Source: DASRHT01 sp035650355
GTDB taxonomy: Bacteria > Chloroflexota > Ktedonobacteria > Ktedonobacterales > Ktedonobacteraceae
DNA length: 64,000 nt
Direction: 5' to 3'
Assembly: GCA_035650355.1 (NCBI GenBank)
Contig: DASRHT010000075.1
Span: forward strand, 34,923 to 98,922
Under the pieces are notes generated by a model, which did not search any database, had not been told where the DNA came from, and saw nothing but the letters and a program-made list of their open reading frames with translations. Position 1 is the first letter of the stretch; the number at the start of each line of letters is the position of its first letter. The position numbers were made by a program, and so were the translations under genes. Of this stretch, positions 18,349 through 25,837 are shown one piece after another.

Positions 18349-18398
18349 TTCTGTGTTGTCAGAAATGTGCTTCGCACATTTCTGACAACACAGAACTA
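18346..18398. repeat. Perfect 25-bp hairpin overlapping the SARP1 stop codon
   Basis: A perfect 25-bp inverted repeat (18346-18370 with 18374-18398) around a 3-nt TTC loop, followed by TTAATATTTTTG. The TAG stop codon is part of the stem. It can act as a terminator. A similar long perfect hairpin with a 3-nt loop lies upstream of the second SARP gene (45296-45340). Confidence 0.7.
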
Positions 18399-18430
18399 TT
18401 AATATTTTTGAGCACCGAGGGCGCAACAGG

Positions 18431-18475
18431 AAGAGCCAGGAAGATTTGAAGAGATCTTCCTGGCTCTTCTTTATA
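18431..18475. terminator. Bidirectional terminator between SARP1 and the gene at 18486
   Basis: A 15-bp stem (AAGAGCCAGGAAGAT at 18431-18445 with ATCTTCCTGGCTCTT at 18454-18468), an 8-nt loop, then CTTTA. It sits between two convergent genes. Confidence 0.75.
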
Positions 18476-18485
18476 TATACCCTCC

Positions 18486-19199
18486 TTACTTGTTCTGCTC
18501 TTTCATCGGGCGCTTGAAAAACGCCATGAGGTTGTTTTTATAGGGTATGACCGTGGCTAATTCCCATCCATACTGCCCCCAACGAGCCAGCGCCTGGTCA
18601 AGCATGGCTTCACTCACTTCGAGACGATGGGGATCGAGATAATCACCCAGACCAAGCTCCACGCTATATTCCCAACCATCCTGCCTCTGATCATCCAGCG
18701 GGTCTTGCATAAATGTTTTCTCATACTGGGTATTCTGCTGCCGGGAAGATGCATGCGCAAGCTTCTCGACAATTGAACTGGTGGCAGTTTCTTCGATTGT
18801 CAGGGTGCCGGGCGGGTGCGGCAGGCGGAAGCGGGTGTGGTCATGGAATATTCTAAAGACCAGAGTACCCAGCGGCCCCTCATCAGCACGTTTTACAATG
18901 CTCCACATGCAGCGTTCTCGCTCTTCTGGCGGACCCCAATGCTCTATCGACGTGGAGAAATTACCCCCTTCATAGGAGAAGCCCGCTTGCTGGAATTGCT
19001 CATACAGGGGTTGCAACAGCGCCCGTCCATAGACGCCGTATGCAAGCTCACCGGCTCGCTCAAAGACGCTAAGCAGCTCCTCCTGATTCTCCTCCAGTAT
19101 CGGATGCCACCGCTCCTGCAAATACTGCCGACTATATGCGGCGAGCGTGTGAATAGTGACCTCCCTTTTCTCCGCGAGAAACTCTTTTAATGGTTTCAT
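18486..19199 (-). CDS. Hypothetical protein with DUF4177-like C-terminus, 237 residues
   Basis: Not firmly recognised. A mixed N-terminal region is followed by a C-terminal stretch WEYSVELGLGDYL ... WGQYGWELATVIPYKNN ... FFKRP that resembles the short DUF4177 fold (W-x-Y ... GWELV ... F-x-R). No signal or membrane segment. It lies 93 bp downstream of the LuxR-type gene on the same strand and may be in its transcript. Function unknown. Confidence 0.6.
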   Translation of the reverse strand: MKPLKEFLAEKREVTIHTLAAYSRQYLQERWHPILEENQEELLSVFERAGELAYGVYGRALLQPLYEQFQQAGFSYEGGNFSTSIEHWGPPEERERCMWSIVKRADEGPLGTLVFRIFHDHTRFRLPHPPGTLTIEETATSSIVEKLAHASSRQQNTQYEKTFMQDPLDDQRQDGWEYSVELGLGDYLDPHRLEVSEAMLDQALARWGQYGWELATVIPYKNNLMAFFKRPMKEQNK

Positions 19200-19292
19200 C
19201 CAATGAAGCTCCTTTCCGCTTTCCGTACTAAGATGTGGTCAGATCAGGTCGAACTGAACACAAGTAAGCAAATGTCTGGGTCGCATCATATA

Positions 19293-19967
19293 CTAGAAAT
19301 GCATTTTCTGTAAACAGAGAATGGCTTCCGCTCTCGAACAGACGTGAAGCTTCTCGTAGATACTCGTGAGATACTTCTCGATAGTTTTTTCCTTGAGTCC
19401 AAGCTCACACGCGATACGGAAATTTGCTTCGCCGCACTTCAAGCGCGTAAGAACCTGGATCTCGCGCCTGGTCAAATGGTTCGTAACCGGGGGGAGCGGC
19501 GTGGATAGCAGCGCGCGAATGTGTCGGCTCAAAAAAACATGACCGAGTGATACCGTTCTGATAGCCTGGACCAGATCTTGCTCTGAGGCGTGTTCATCCA
19601 GTAATCCATGAACTCCCTGCTTTACCAGCATACGGGCTGTCTCGGGATGCAGGTCCTGTTGTAGCACAACAACTTCACAGCGAACTCTTTGCTCGTGAAG
19701 CTGCTTTGTGAGAGCGAGACAATCAGAAATCGCAATGGATGGGCTAAGTACCACGATCTGCTCTTTTGATGGATCGGTAATTGCTAAAACGTCGTGGACG
19801 GCGCTCAGGCTGGCGCTGATATGCATATGCTTAAACGTCGCTATCACCTGTTGTAGTGCCAGGCGCGTGAGCAGGTGCGAATCAACCAGGATGATGGATA
19901 GCGAGTCTTTGCTGGTGGTCTGATCGCCTGTGCCTCTGAATTGAAGAGTTGTAACACCTTGTGCCAT
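19293..19967 (-). CDS. LuxR-type regulator with degenerate receiver domain
   Basis: 224 residues. The N-terminal half has response-regulator shape (SIILVDSHLLTRLALQQ, GVHGLLDEHASEQDL) but the expected phosphorylated Asp is replaced: the strand reads IVVLSPSIAIS. The C-terminal half is a LuxR helix-turn-helix (LTRREIQVLTRLKCGEANF ... KTIEKYLTSIYEKLHV). No histidine kinase lies nearby, so it probably responds to a ligand or partner rather than phosphorylation, as in other atypical response regulators. GAGGAG precedes the ATG. Its leader carries the clearest three-heptamer SARP-like promoter (20166-20210), placing it under the SARP. Confidence 0.85.
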   Translation of the reverse strand: MAQGVTTLQFRGTGDQTTSKDSLSIILVDSHLLTRLALQQVIATFKHMHISASLSAVHDVLAITDPSKEQIVVLSPSIAISDCLALTKQLHEQRVRCEVVVLQQDLHPETARMLVKQGVHGLLDEHASEQDLVQAIRTVSLGHVFLSRHIRALLSTPLPPVTNHLTRREIQVLTRLKCGEANFRIACELGLKEKTIEKYLTSIYEKLHVCSRAEAILCLQKMHF

Positions 19968-20165
19968 ATACTTTATCTCCTCACGCTGGCTTTATGCTGC
20001 GTAGTCGCGTATGCAAAAGATCGTCCCGGGTGCCATTAGCGTGGCCAGGGCTCCCCGCAGGGAGCTTTGCTCAGTTGCATGCTTTTCCTTCCATTGAGGA
20101 TAAACGTCTTGTGCCTACATCATCTTTAGCATCACTGTGATGGCTAGCTACTTATCTCTGCCAGA

Positions 20166-20210
20166 AGCATAATGCATTTTCATTGACAGATTCTTCGCAG
20201 TTACTTCGCA
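20166..20210 (-). promoter_or_regulatory. SARP-box promoter of the LuxR-type gene
   Basis: Minus strand: TGCGAAG (20204-20210), TGCGAAG (20193-20199) and TGTCAAT (20182-20188), all at 11-bp period, then 10 nt and TATGCT (20166-20171). This gives a leader of about 190 nt. Confidence 0.7.
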
Positions 20211-20282
20211 GTTGTGACAATGCAAGCGCCCATACGGTTGGAGAGAAGACGTTTTAGCACGTTTTGAGGCTACTTCACTCAC

Positions 20283-20316
20283 AAGTAATTTGCTGGTAAT
20301 GGCATGCGGTCATGAT
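20283..20316 (+). promoter_or_regulatory. SARP-box promoter of the ketoreductase/ABM operon
   Basis: AAGTAAT (20283-20289), 4 nt, TGGTAAT (20294-20300), 10 nt, CATGAT (20311-20316). Spacing is exact; the heptamers end in T rather than G, and the -10 is moderate. An opposed CTTCACT lies 3 bp to the left. Confidence 0.5.
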
Positions 20317-20327
20317 TGGCATGACCG
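20307..20327. promoter_or_regulatory. Palindromic operator candidate over the -10 region
   Basis: CGGTCATG (20307-20314) and CATGACCG (20320-20327) form an exact 8-bp inverted repeat with a 5-nt spacer. It covers the predicted -10 hexamer, a position suited to repression by a dimeric regulator. Confidence 0.55.
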
Positions 20328-20391
20328 GAGTTTATAGATACAGCTCTCCTGCCGTCAGGCAATGGAGACAATAGCGGAGGAGAAAATTGTC

Positions 20392-20877
20392 ATGTTTACT
20401 ATGATCCTACAAGCCCCTCTACTCCAGATCCTCTTTTTTCTCAATATTGCTTCTGCTGGCTTAGTGACCGGGGGGGTTATGGTGATGGCGGCAGCCTACA
20501 CCCCCCTCCTGGCCGATTTGCCGCAGCGCGAGACTATCATGATCCATCAGGGGATGGGGCGCTACATAGATCGCTATCAGCCTAAGATGGCCTGGGCGGC
20601 CCTGGCAACCGGATTGGTCGAGTTGGGGTTAAGTCGTGATATCTGGCAGGCGCTCTTCGTTCTGCTAGGGATTCTGGGGATTGTGGGCCTGATCGTCATT
20701 TCACGGACGACGAGCATCCCCCTGGCGCAAAAAATCGTTGCCTGGAAGCCCGGCGCCACCAAATCTCTGGAACAGCTCAAAGCGCGCTGGATTCGGGTTC
20801 ACTATCTGCGTTCCGCCAGCGGGCTACTGGGGTTTCTCTTCTTCATTATCGCTCTCGTGCTGGTGGTGGCGCATTAA
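20392..20877 (+). CDS. DUF1772 membrane protein (anthrone-oxygenase-like)
   Basis: 161 residues with four hydrophobic segments (LQILFFLNIASAGLVTGGVM; ALATGLVELGL; IWQALFVLLGILGIVGLIVI; ASGLLGFLFFIIALVLVV) and the WIRVHYLRS stretch typical of DUF1772. Relatives include fungal and bacterial anthrone oxygenases that turn anthrones into anthraquinones. Start at ATG 20392 because GGAGGAG lies 9 nt upstream; an earlier ATG at 20362 overlaps that site. First gene of an operon with the ketoreductase, three ABM proteins and a cupin, which supports an aromatic tailoring role (inference). Confidence 0.75.
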   Translation: MFTMILQAPLLQILFFLNIASAGLVTGGVMVMAAAYTPLLADLPQRETIMIHQGMGRYIDRYQPKMAWAALATGLVELGLSRDIWQALFVLLGILGIVGLIVISRTTSIPLAQKIVAWKPGATKSLEQLKARWIRVHYLRSASGLLGFLFFIIALVLVVAH

Positions 20878-20919
20878 GGCCAGCGGGCCAGCACTATGAT
20901 ACACAACTGGGAGGTTACT

Positions 20920-21657
20920 ATGGATCTCAATCTGGCCGGAAAACACGCGCTTGTTACCGGCGGGTCACGCGGGATTGGCCGGGCGATTGCTCTGGCCCTG
21001 GCGGAACAGGGGGTGTCGGTCGCCGCCTGCTACCACACTGAAAGCGAGGACGTGCGCAGTCTTGCAGCGGAGCTTGAGCGTTACCGCAATGGCAGCTATG
21101 TGGTACAGGTCGATATCAGCAGCAAAGAATCCGTTGCCAGGATGGCCGAAAGTGTGCGCCAACACTTTGGCAAGCTGAATATCCTCGTCAACAATGCGGG
21201 CGTTATCAGTCATATTCCACTTGCCGCTATGGAGTTCGACCAGTGGCAGCAAGTCATTGCCACCAATCTCACCAGCCTCTACCTCGTCACCCACGCCACG
21301 CAAAGCATGCTGGTAGAGGGAAGCTCTATCATCAATGTTGGCTCGGCGGTGGCCTCGGTTGGCATTCCTGCTCGCACCCACTATACCGCTTCAAAGGCGG
21401 GCGTTGTCGGCTTCTCGCGTTCACTATGCAAAGAAATGGGGCCGCGAGGCATCCGTGTCAACGTTATTGCGCCAGGCGTCATTGATACCCACCAGGCCGC
21501 CGGGCTTTCAGCGCAGCAGCGCGAGCGCTACGCGTCGATGGCAGCTCTGGGCCGACTGGGCCAGGGAGACGATATCGCCGGGGTAGCCCTCTTCCTCGCC
21601 AGCGATCTCTCGCGTTTCGTTTCGGGAACCACCATTAACGTGGATGGCGGCATATAG
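20920..21657 (+). CDS. Short-chain dehydrogenase/ketoreductase (FabG/ActIII-like)
   Basis: 245 residues. NADP-binding TGGSRGIGRA (about residue 15), NNAGV, catalytic serine in INVGSAVAS, YTASKAGVVG (YxxxK) and the FabG-like C-terminus SGTTINVDGG are all present. In type II polyketide systems such enzymes reduce one carbonyl (commonly C9) of the nascent poly-beta-ketone. The ATG at 20920 follows GGGAGG; an upstream ATG at 20896 has no good ribosome site. It lies 42 bp after the DUF1772 gene. A fatty-acid FabG role is possible but the operon argues for the cluster. Confidence 0.88.
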   Translation: MDLNLAGKHALVTGGSRGIGRAIALALAEQGVSVAACYHTESEDVRSLAAELERYRNGSYVVQVDISSKESVARMAESVRQHFGKLNILVNNAGVISHIPLAAMEFDQWQQVIATNLTSLYLVTHATQSMLVEGSSIINVGSAVASVGIPARTHYTASKAGVVGFSRSLCKEMGPRGIRVNVIAPGVIDTHQAAGLSAQQRERYASMAALGRLGQGDDIAGVALFLASDLSRFVSGTTINVDGGI

Positions 21658-21689
21658 CCATCCACGGCTCTATGATGAGAAGGTGAGTA

Positions 21690-21989
21690 ATGACAGCAGT
21701 ACGTGTCATGGTATTCGGTAAGCTTCACCGCCTGGAAGACCGTGATGCCTTCGAAGCCATGATTCCCACTATCAGTAGCAAGATCAAGGATGCAACCGGC
21801 TATATCAGAGATGAGCTGTTGCGCGATGCCGGTGAGCCTGGTGCTTACATTATGATGAGCGAGTGGGCCAGTCGGGAGGATTTCCTCTCCTGGGTGCAAT
21901 CCTCTGTGCATCCGCAGAACACCTCTCCGCTGAGAGCTTATTGGAAAGCTGATGAAGTCTTCAAAATCTACGATCTTATCGCATCGTGA
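21690..21989 (+). CDS. Antibiotic biosynthesis monooxygenase (ABM) family protein 1
   Basis: 99 residues, a single dimeric alpha-beta-barrel of the ABM type. The text DELLRDAGEPGAYIMMSEWASREDFLSW is typical. Cofactor-free ABM enzymes such as ActVA-Orf6 and TcmH oxygenate anthrone rings to quinones. It closely resembles the next gene (shared HRLED/NRLED, DELLRD, EPG, SxW), so the two are a tandem duplication. GAGAAGG precedes the ATG. Confidence 0.85.
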   Translation: MTAVRVMVFGKLHRLEDRDAFEAMIPTISSKIKDATGYIRDELLRDAGEPGAYIMMSEWASREDFLSWVQSSVHPQNTSPLRAYWKADEVFKIYDLIAS

Positions 21990-22025
21990 CGGGATCGTAG
22001 AGCGAGCATACAGAAAGGGAAAACT

Positions 22026-22331
22026 ATGTCGTCGAGAATCCGGGTCATGGTATTTGGCAGACTGAATCGCCTGGAAGATAGCAGTGCGTTTGAGGATGCC
22101 TTTGCCCAGGTAAGCGCCAGCGTGAAGGGCACCCCCGGCCACATCAAAGATGAGCTGCTCCGTGACAGCAGCGAGCCCGGCTCCTACATCCTGATGGCCG
22201 AGTGGAACAGCCGAGATGAATTTCTGAACTGGGAGCAGACGCCGATTCATATGCAGAAGACGCTGCCCATGAGGCCGTACTGGAAGGGCACGGGAGAGCG
22301 CAAAATCTTTGAAGTTGGGGTCGCATTGTAG
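22026..22331 (+). CDS. Antibiotic biosynthesis monooxygenase (ABM) family protein 2
   Basis: 101 residues, paralogue of the preceding gene (VMVFGRLNRLEDSSAFED, DELLRDSSEPGSYILMAEW). Dimeric alpha-beta-barrel fold. The TAG stop codon lies inside the first of two dispersed repeats (22328 onward), so the repeat borders the gene exactly. Substrate unknown; oxygenation or cyclisation of an aromatic polyketide is expected. Confidence 0.85.
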   Translation: MSSRIRVMVFGRLNRLEDSSAFEDAFAQVSASVKGTPGHIKDELLRDSSEPGSYILMAEWNSRDEFLNWEQTPIHMQKTLPMRPYWKGTGERKIFEVGVAL

Positions 22332-22401
22332 GGGCACACCCTTGCGGTTGCCCTGTCCCGGTCCCGCAAACCTGTAGGGGCACACCCTTGCGGTTGCCCT
22401 G
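22328..22401 (+). repeat. Two tandem copies of dispersed repeat family 1
   Basis: GTAGGGGCACACCCTTGCGG... occurs at 22328-22355 and 22374-22401, 46 bp apart and identical over 28 bp plus the following TCCCG. Members elsewhere in the window begin GTAGGGGCAATGCC and end GCTTGCCCTG. Here they separate ABM genes 2 and 3 inside an operon. Confidence 0.8.
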
Positions 22402-22442
22402 TCCCGATAAACATAGCAGACAGAAACATGGAGAATATCGAT

Positions 22443-22733
22443 ATGATACGCGCAACTCTCACTATGAAAGTCAAAGCTGGACGGGAAGATGATTTCGAGC
22501 AAGCCTGGAAGCAGGTAGCGGCCAATACGCAGCACGCCCCCGGCAATCTGCGTCAGGCCCTGCTGCGCGATCCGCAGGACCCGGCAACGTTTGTCATCAC
22601 CAGCGATTGGGAGAGCCGCGAAGCTTTTGCACGTTTCGAGCGCAGTGATGAGCAGGATCGTTTGACGGCTCCGCTGCGTGAAATGCGCGAATCCGTAAAA
22701 ATGACTATCTATCAACTGGTTACAGCCTTTTAA
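22443..22733 (+). CDS. Antibiotic biosynthesis monooxygenase (ABM) family protein 3
   Basis: 96 residues of the same fold as the two preceding genes but divergent (MIRATLTMKVKAGREDDFEQ, then TFVITSDWESREAFARFE). The ATG at 22443 has GGAG 9 nt upstream; an in-frame ATG at 22428 overlaps that site. Three ABM-type genes in a row suggest successive oxygenations, or that one has become a cyclase. Confidence 0.82.
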   Translation: MIRATLTMKVKAGREDDFEQAWKQVAANTQHAPGNLRQALLRDPQDPATFVITSDWESREAFARFERSDEQDRLTAPLREMRESVKMTIYQLVTAF

Positions 22734-22738
22734 GTAGT

Positions 22739-22771
22739 GTGCCAGGGAGTGCTCCTCATGCTCCCTGGCAC
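22739..22771 (+). other. Intercistronic hairpin between ABM 3 and the cupin gene
   Basis: GTGCCAGGGAG (22739-22749) pairs with CTCCCTGGCAC (22761-22771), 11-bp perfect stem, no T-run after it. It may protect or attenuate the mRNA rather than end it. Confidence 0.5.
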
Positions 22772-22789
22772 GGGATGAAGGAGAACTTC

Positions 22790-23170
22790 ATGGCAACGCA
22801 ATTCCTTACCACGAAATCACTCGACGAAATGCCAAAGGACACCAGGCGCGGCGGCACCGTACAGGTGTTGCTCTCACCCAAAACGGTCGGCTCTACCACC
22901 GGCTTTATGGGAGTAGCCACGCTCAAGCCTGGCGAACGCATCAGCGAACATTACCATCCTTATTCCGAAGAGTTTGTCTATGTAGTAAGTGGCAGCATCG
23001 AGGCCCAATGCGATGACGTATCGTACGAGGTCGGAAATCAGCAGGGGCTGGTCATTCCCATCGGGGTCAGACATCGTTTGCTCAACACGGGCGGCCAGGA
23101 AGCGCAACTGGTCTTTCACCTCTGCCCGTTAGCGCCGCGCCCTGACATGGGGCATGTAGATACAGAATAG
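22790..23170 (+). CDS. Cupin-fold polyketide cyclase-like protein
   Basis: 126 residues, one cupin barrel. Metal-ligand motif 1 is visible as HYHPYSEEFVYVVSG and motif 2 as PIGVRHRLLN. TcmJ/RemF-type cupins assist ring formation in aromatic polyketide pathways. The ATG at 22790 follows AAGGAG; the longer frame from 22739 runs through a hairpin. Last gene of the 20392 operon, followed by a terminator. Confidence 0.8.
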   Translation: MATQFLTTKSLDEMPKDTRRGGTVQVLLSPKTVGSTTGFMGVATLKPGERISEHYHPYSEEFVYVVSGSIEAQCDDVSYEVGNQQGLVIPIGVRHRLLNTGGQEAQLVFHLCPLAPRPDMGHVDTE

Positions 23171-23182
23171 CAGAAAGTAGAA

Positions 23183-23224
23183 GAAGGCCGCTCCAGTAAG
23201 TTACTCCTGGAGCGGCCTTCCTCA
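23183..23224. terminator. Bidirectional terminator after the cupin gene
   Basis: A 14-bp perfect stem (GAAGGCCGCTCCAG at 23183-23196 with 23207-23220) and a 10-nt loop between convergent genes. Confidence 0.75.
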
Positions 23225-23242
23225 TTGCACTAAATTTGCAGC

Positions 23243-23929
23243 TCATATCATTCTGAGCATTTTCTGTCCTAAAACCGTGTACCACGCCAGAGCCACAATC
23301 ACCAGCACCCTCTCCAACACGCCTCCACCGAGATCGTGCCGTGCCAGGAGAGAGAGGAACAAAATCATCAGGATGACGGTCAGCAGTGCGGTAATCACCG
23401 AATACCAGGCGGAGCCGCGCCATGAGCTAGCTTTGCGTAGCCGGGCGCCAACAATTAAAAAGGCGCTAACCAGCGAGATGATGATCAGAAGAAAGCTGAA
23501 GCCATGCAGGATGCCATGAATGAATAGCCCGGGATTCCTCTGGAATTCACTGACCGTACTGGGCATATCCCCAGCCACAAATGTGGGGAAGATACCGGCG
23601 CTGATAAATCCTATCCCCGCAAGCATCAGAAAAATGCAGCTCGCGACCAGCCCTCTCTTCATTACGGGCTGCATCACCTGATAAAAGCCGATGACGAAGA
23701 TCATCATGAGCAGACCCAGGATAATAAAGCTGGTATTTTGAATCCATGTGTTGGGTTCAATTGCGCCAAGCTCGCTGATCGTCTGGTTCACCGCTGAGTA
23801 GTTGGGATGAAACAAGCCGGCTAAAGTGAATTCGATGACAAAGAGAATAGGGGCCAGCGTGCCAGCCAGCACACAGAAGTATGTGAATGGAGCTGGTCTG
23901 CTTTTGAGCCCTGTGCTAATGTCCTTCAT
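23243..23929 (-). CDS. DUF998 membrane protein
   Basis: 228 residues, about six membrane segments. The DUF998 hallmark after the first segment (NYSAVNQTISELGA) is present. Function of the family is unknown. No SARP-like box was found in the 464-bp gap to its right, which is filled mainly by repeats. It may be a resident membrane gene rather than a pathway gene. Confidence 0.75.
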   Translation of the reverse strand: MKDISTGLKSRPAPFTYFCVLAGTLAPILFVIEFTLAGLFHPNYSAVNQTISELGAIEPNTWIQNTSFIILGLLMMIFVIGFYQVMQPVMKRGLVASCIFLMLAGIGFISAGIFPTFVAGDMPSTVSEFQRNPGLFIHGILHGFSFLLIIISLVSAFLIVGARLRKASSWRGSAWYSVITALLTVILMILFLSLLARHDLGGGVLERVLVIVALAWYTVLGQKMLRMI

Positions 23930-24126
23930 ATGGTTGTCGTGCCTTTCTAACGAGAGAACCTTTGTTGCTTGTACTGAGAGACGGTCGCTTATGACTGCTA
24001 TTTTATTTGGAAAAGCTACAGGACCTTTATTGAGAAAAGAGCCTTATTTGCATCCCAAATGTAATTATAACACCACAGCAGTATCCAGCCTCACGATGAA
24101 TGAACGCTGTATGCGAACAAGGGAAC

Positions 24127-24379
24127 CGGTCGGGGCGGGGCAGGCGCGAGGCCCTGCCCCGCCCCGACCATTCCCCGATGATGGTGCAGCGCGCCTCCAC
24201 AGGGCAACCGCGAGGGATTGCCCCTACAGCATCGTGCAGACCGCAGCGACAGGGCAACCGCAGGCATTGCCCCGACCGTCCCCTTCATAATTTGCCATGC
24301 CGTCTCCCAATGTCCACCATCGCATCGTGCCCGCCATGTTCGACCGAACCCGTAGGGGCACGGCCTTGCGCCTGCCCTG
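24127..24379. repeat. Cluster of GC-rich palindromic repeats
   Basis: A near-perfect palindrome at 24127-24168 (arms GGTCGGGGCGGGGCAGG). Three family 1 copies follow: 24200-24227 and 24250-24273 in minus orientation and 24352-24379 in plus orientation. This block fills most of the gap 23930-24393; no gene was found in it. Confidence 0.7.
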
Positions 24380-24393
24380 TCCCAGTCTCCTAC

Positions 24394-25803
24394 CTACGCG
24401 ATCAGTTCTCGACCACTGCGCATTAAACGTAACCCGTAGATGCCAGCGCAAGAAGCAACGATAAAAGCTACGGGACAGGTAATCAATAACGCTGTAATCA
24501 GATCATGGCCTGCCATACTTTGCAGGAAGTGCAGTCCACGCGGATCAAAGCTGCTCGCCAGCATGCCTATGACCAGGGGAGCTGTAGCCGTGCCCAGGAT
24601 GCGCACAATGAAGAGGAAGAGCGCCACCGTAGAGGCTCGCTGGTCCTCAGGCGCTATATCAAGCACAGCCGCGCTCAGTGGTCCAATATGCAGGATGTTG
24701 AAGAAGAAGGAAGGGATCAGGAAAACGGTCGAGAGCGCCAGGTTGTGGGTCGTCATCATCACAATCAGGGTCGTGACATTCAGCGGCGCGGTAAAGATCA
24801 CGCTGATCACGCAGACCAGTAGATTGCCCTCGCGATAGCGCCGTCTCAGCCAACTGGACAGGTAGCCGCCGACCAGAATGCCTATCAGAGCCGTGGGACC
24901 AACCGTCACACCGGCATAGAGAGCGGCCTGGCTCGAAGACATCCCGAGCGCATCCTTCTGCTGCAACAGGGTAGGAAAGTACGCCTGCAACGCCGTGGCG
25001 GTAAATTCGGTCAGCATCCCGTAAAAGAGCAGGGCAATGAAGACTTTGCTGCGCAACACGGAGCGCAAGCGTGTGAAGAGCTTGAAGGGCTCCTTGCTGA
25101 TGGCGGAAGTTTGAGCTGCCTGAGCCGCTTTGCTGCTCTGCTGGCGTGCTGGTTCTCGCATGTACCAGGCGCAGGCGGCCAGGATCAGACCAGGAATGCC
25201 GGTAGCGATAAAAGCCCAGCGCCAGGTGCCGTGACCCAGACCGGCAAAGACGCCGCCCAGCACCATCCCCAGCACGGAGCCGACCAGCGTAGCGAGGGCC
25301 AGCCAGCTCAGAAGCTTGGGCACCTGCTCCTTGCGAAAGGTATCGCTGATCAGAGAATTGCCGGCGGGGGTATAACCGGCCTCACCAATGCCGATGAAGA
25401 TGCGCGTCGCTGTCAATCCCAGAAAGCTGCCCGCCAGAGCGGTCAGGGTAGTTGCCAGGCTCCAGACGGCCAGGCACGCGCCAATGATATGTGCGCGTCG
25501 TGCCCGGTCGGCCCAGAGCCCGACCGGAATGATGCTGATCGTCAAGAAGATGGTAAAGGCCGAGGTAAGCAGGCCGATAGTGCTAATGCTCAGATGTAAT
25601 TCTCTGGCAATCACAGGAGCGGCGCTCGTGAACTCGTTGCTATCCAGGTTGTAGAGGAGCGTTGCAGCGAACAGGACAAAGAACACATAGAAGGAATAAT
25701 AGTTCCTGCTCTTGCGCGGCTCTGGTGCCGGAGCGGTATCGTGAGACTGCTGGGCAGCGATACTCTCAGCGGTTATATTCTCGGGAGCAATCATGCTGCT
25801 CAT
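24394..25803 (-). CDS. MFS transporter (spinster-like)
   Basis: 469 residues with 12 predicted membrane segments. The loop-2/3 motif GLWADRARRAHIIGA and the motif RIFIGIGEAGYTPAGNSLI fit the MFS, close to the spinster-like group. AAAGGAGG precedes the ATG. Last gene of a minus-strand operon: glycosyltransferase, ABC ATPase, two ABC permeases, then this carrier. Export of the glycosylated product is the likely job. Confidence 0.88.
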   Translation of the reverse strand: MSSMIAPENITAESIAAQQSHDTAPAPEPRKSRNYYSFYVFFVLFAATLLYNLDSNEFTSAAPVIARELHLSISTIGLLTSAFTIFLTISIIPVGLWADRARRAHIIGACLAVWSLATTLTALAGSFLGLTATRIFIGIGEAGYTPAGNSLISDTFRKEQVPKLLSWLALATLVGSVLGMVLGGVFAGLGHGTWRWAFIATGIPGLILAACAWYMREPARQQSSKAAQAAQTSAISKEPFKLFTRLRSVLRSKVFIALLFYGMLTEFTATALQAYFPTLLQQKDALGMSSSQAALYAGVTVGPTALIGILVGGYLSSWLRRRYREGNLLVCVISVIFTAPLNVTTLIVMMTTHNLALSTVFLIPSFFFNILHIGPLSAAVLDIAPEDQRASTVALFLFIVRILGTATAPLVIGMLASSFDPRGLHFLQSMAGHDLITALLITCPVAFIVASCAGIYGLRLMRSGRELIA

Positions 25804-25837
25804 CCGTTGACCTCCTTTGAATGAACGGTGGTAGCCA

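Noticed and set aside
22328..22401. Two identical repeats as a minimal CRISPR array
   Set aside because: Only two copies, the same unit is scattered in both orientations through the window, and there are no cas genes.
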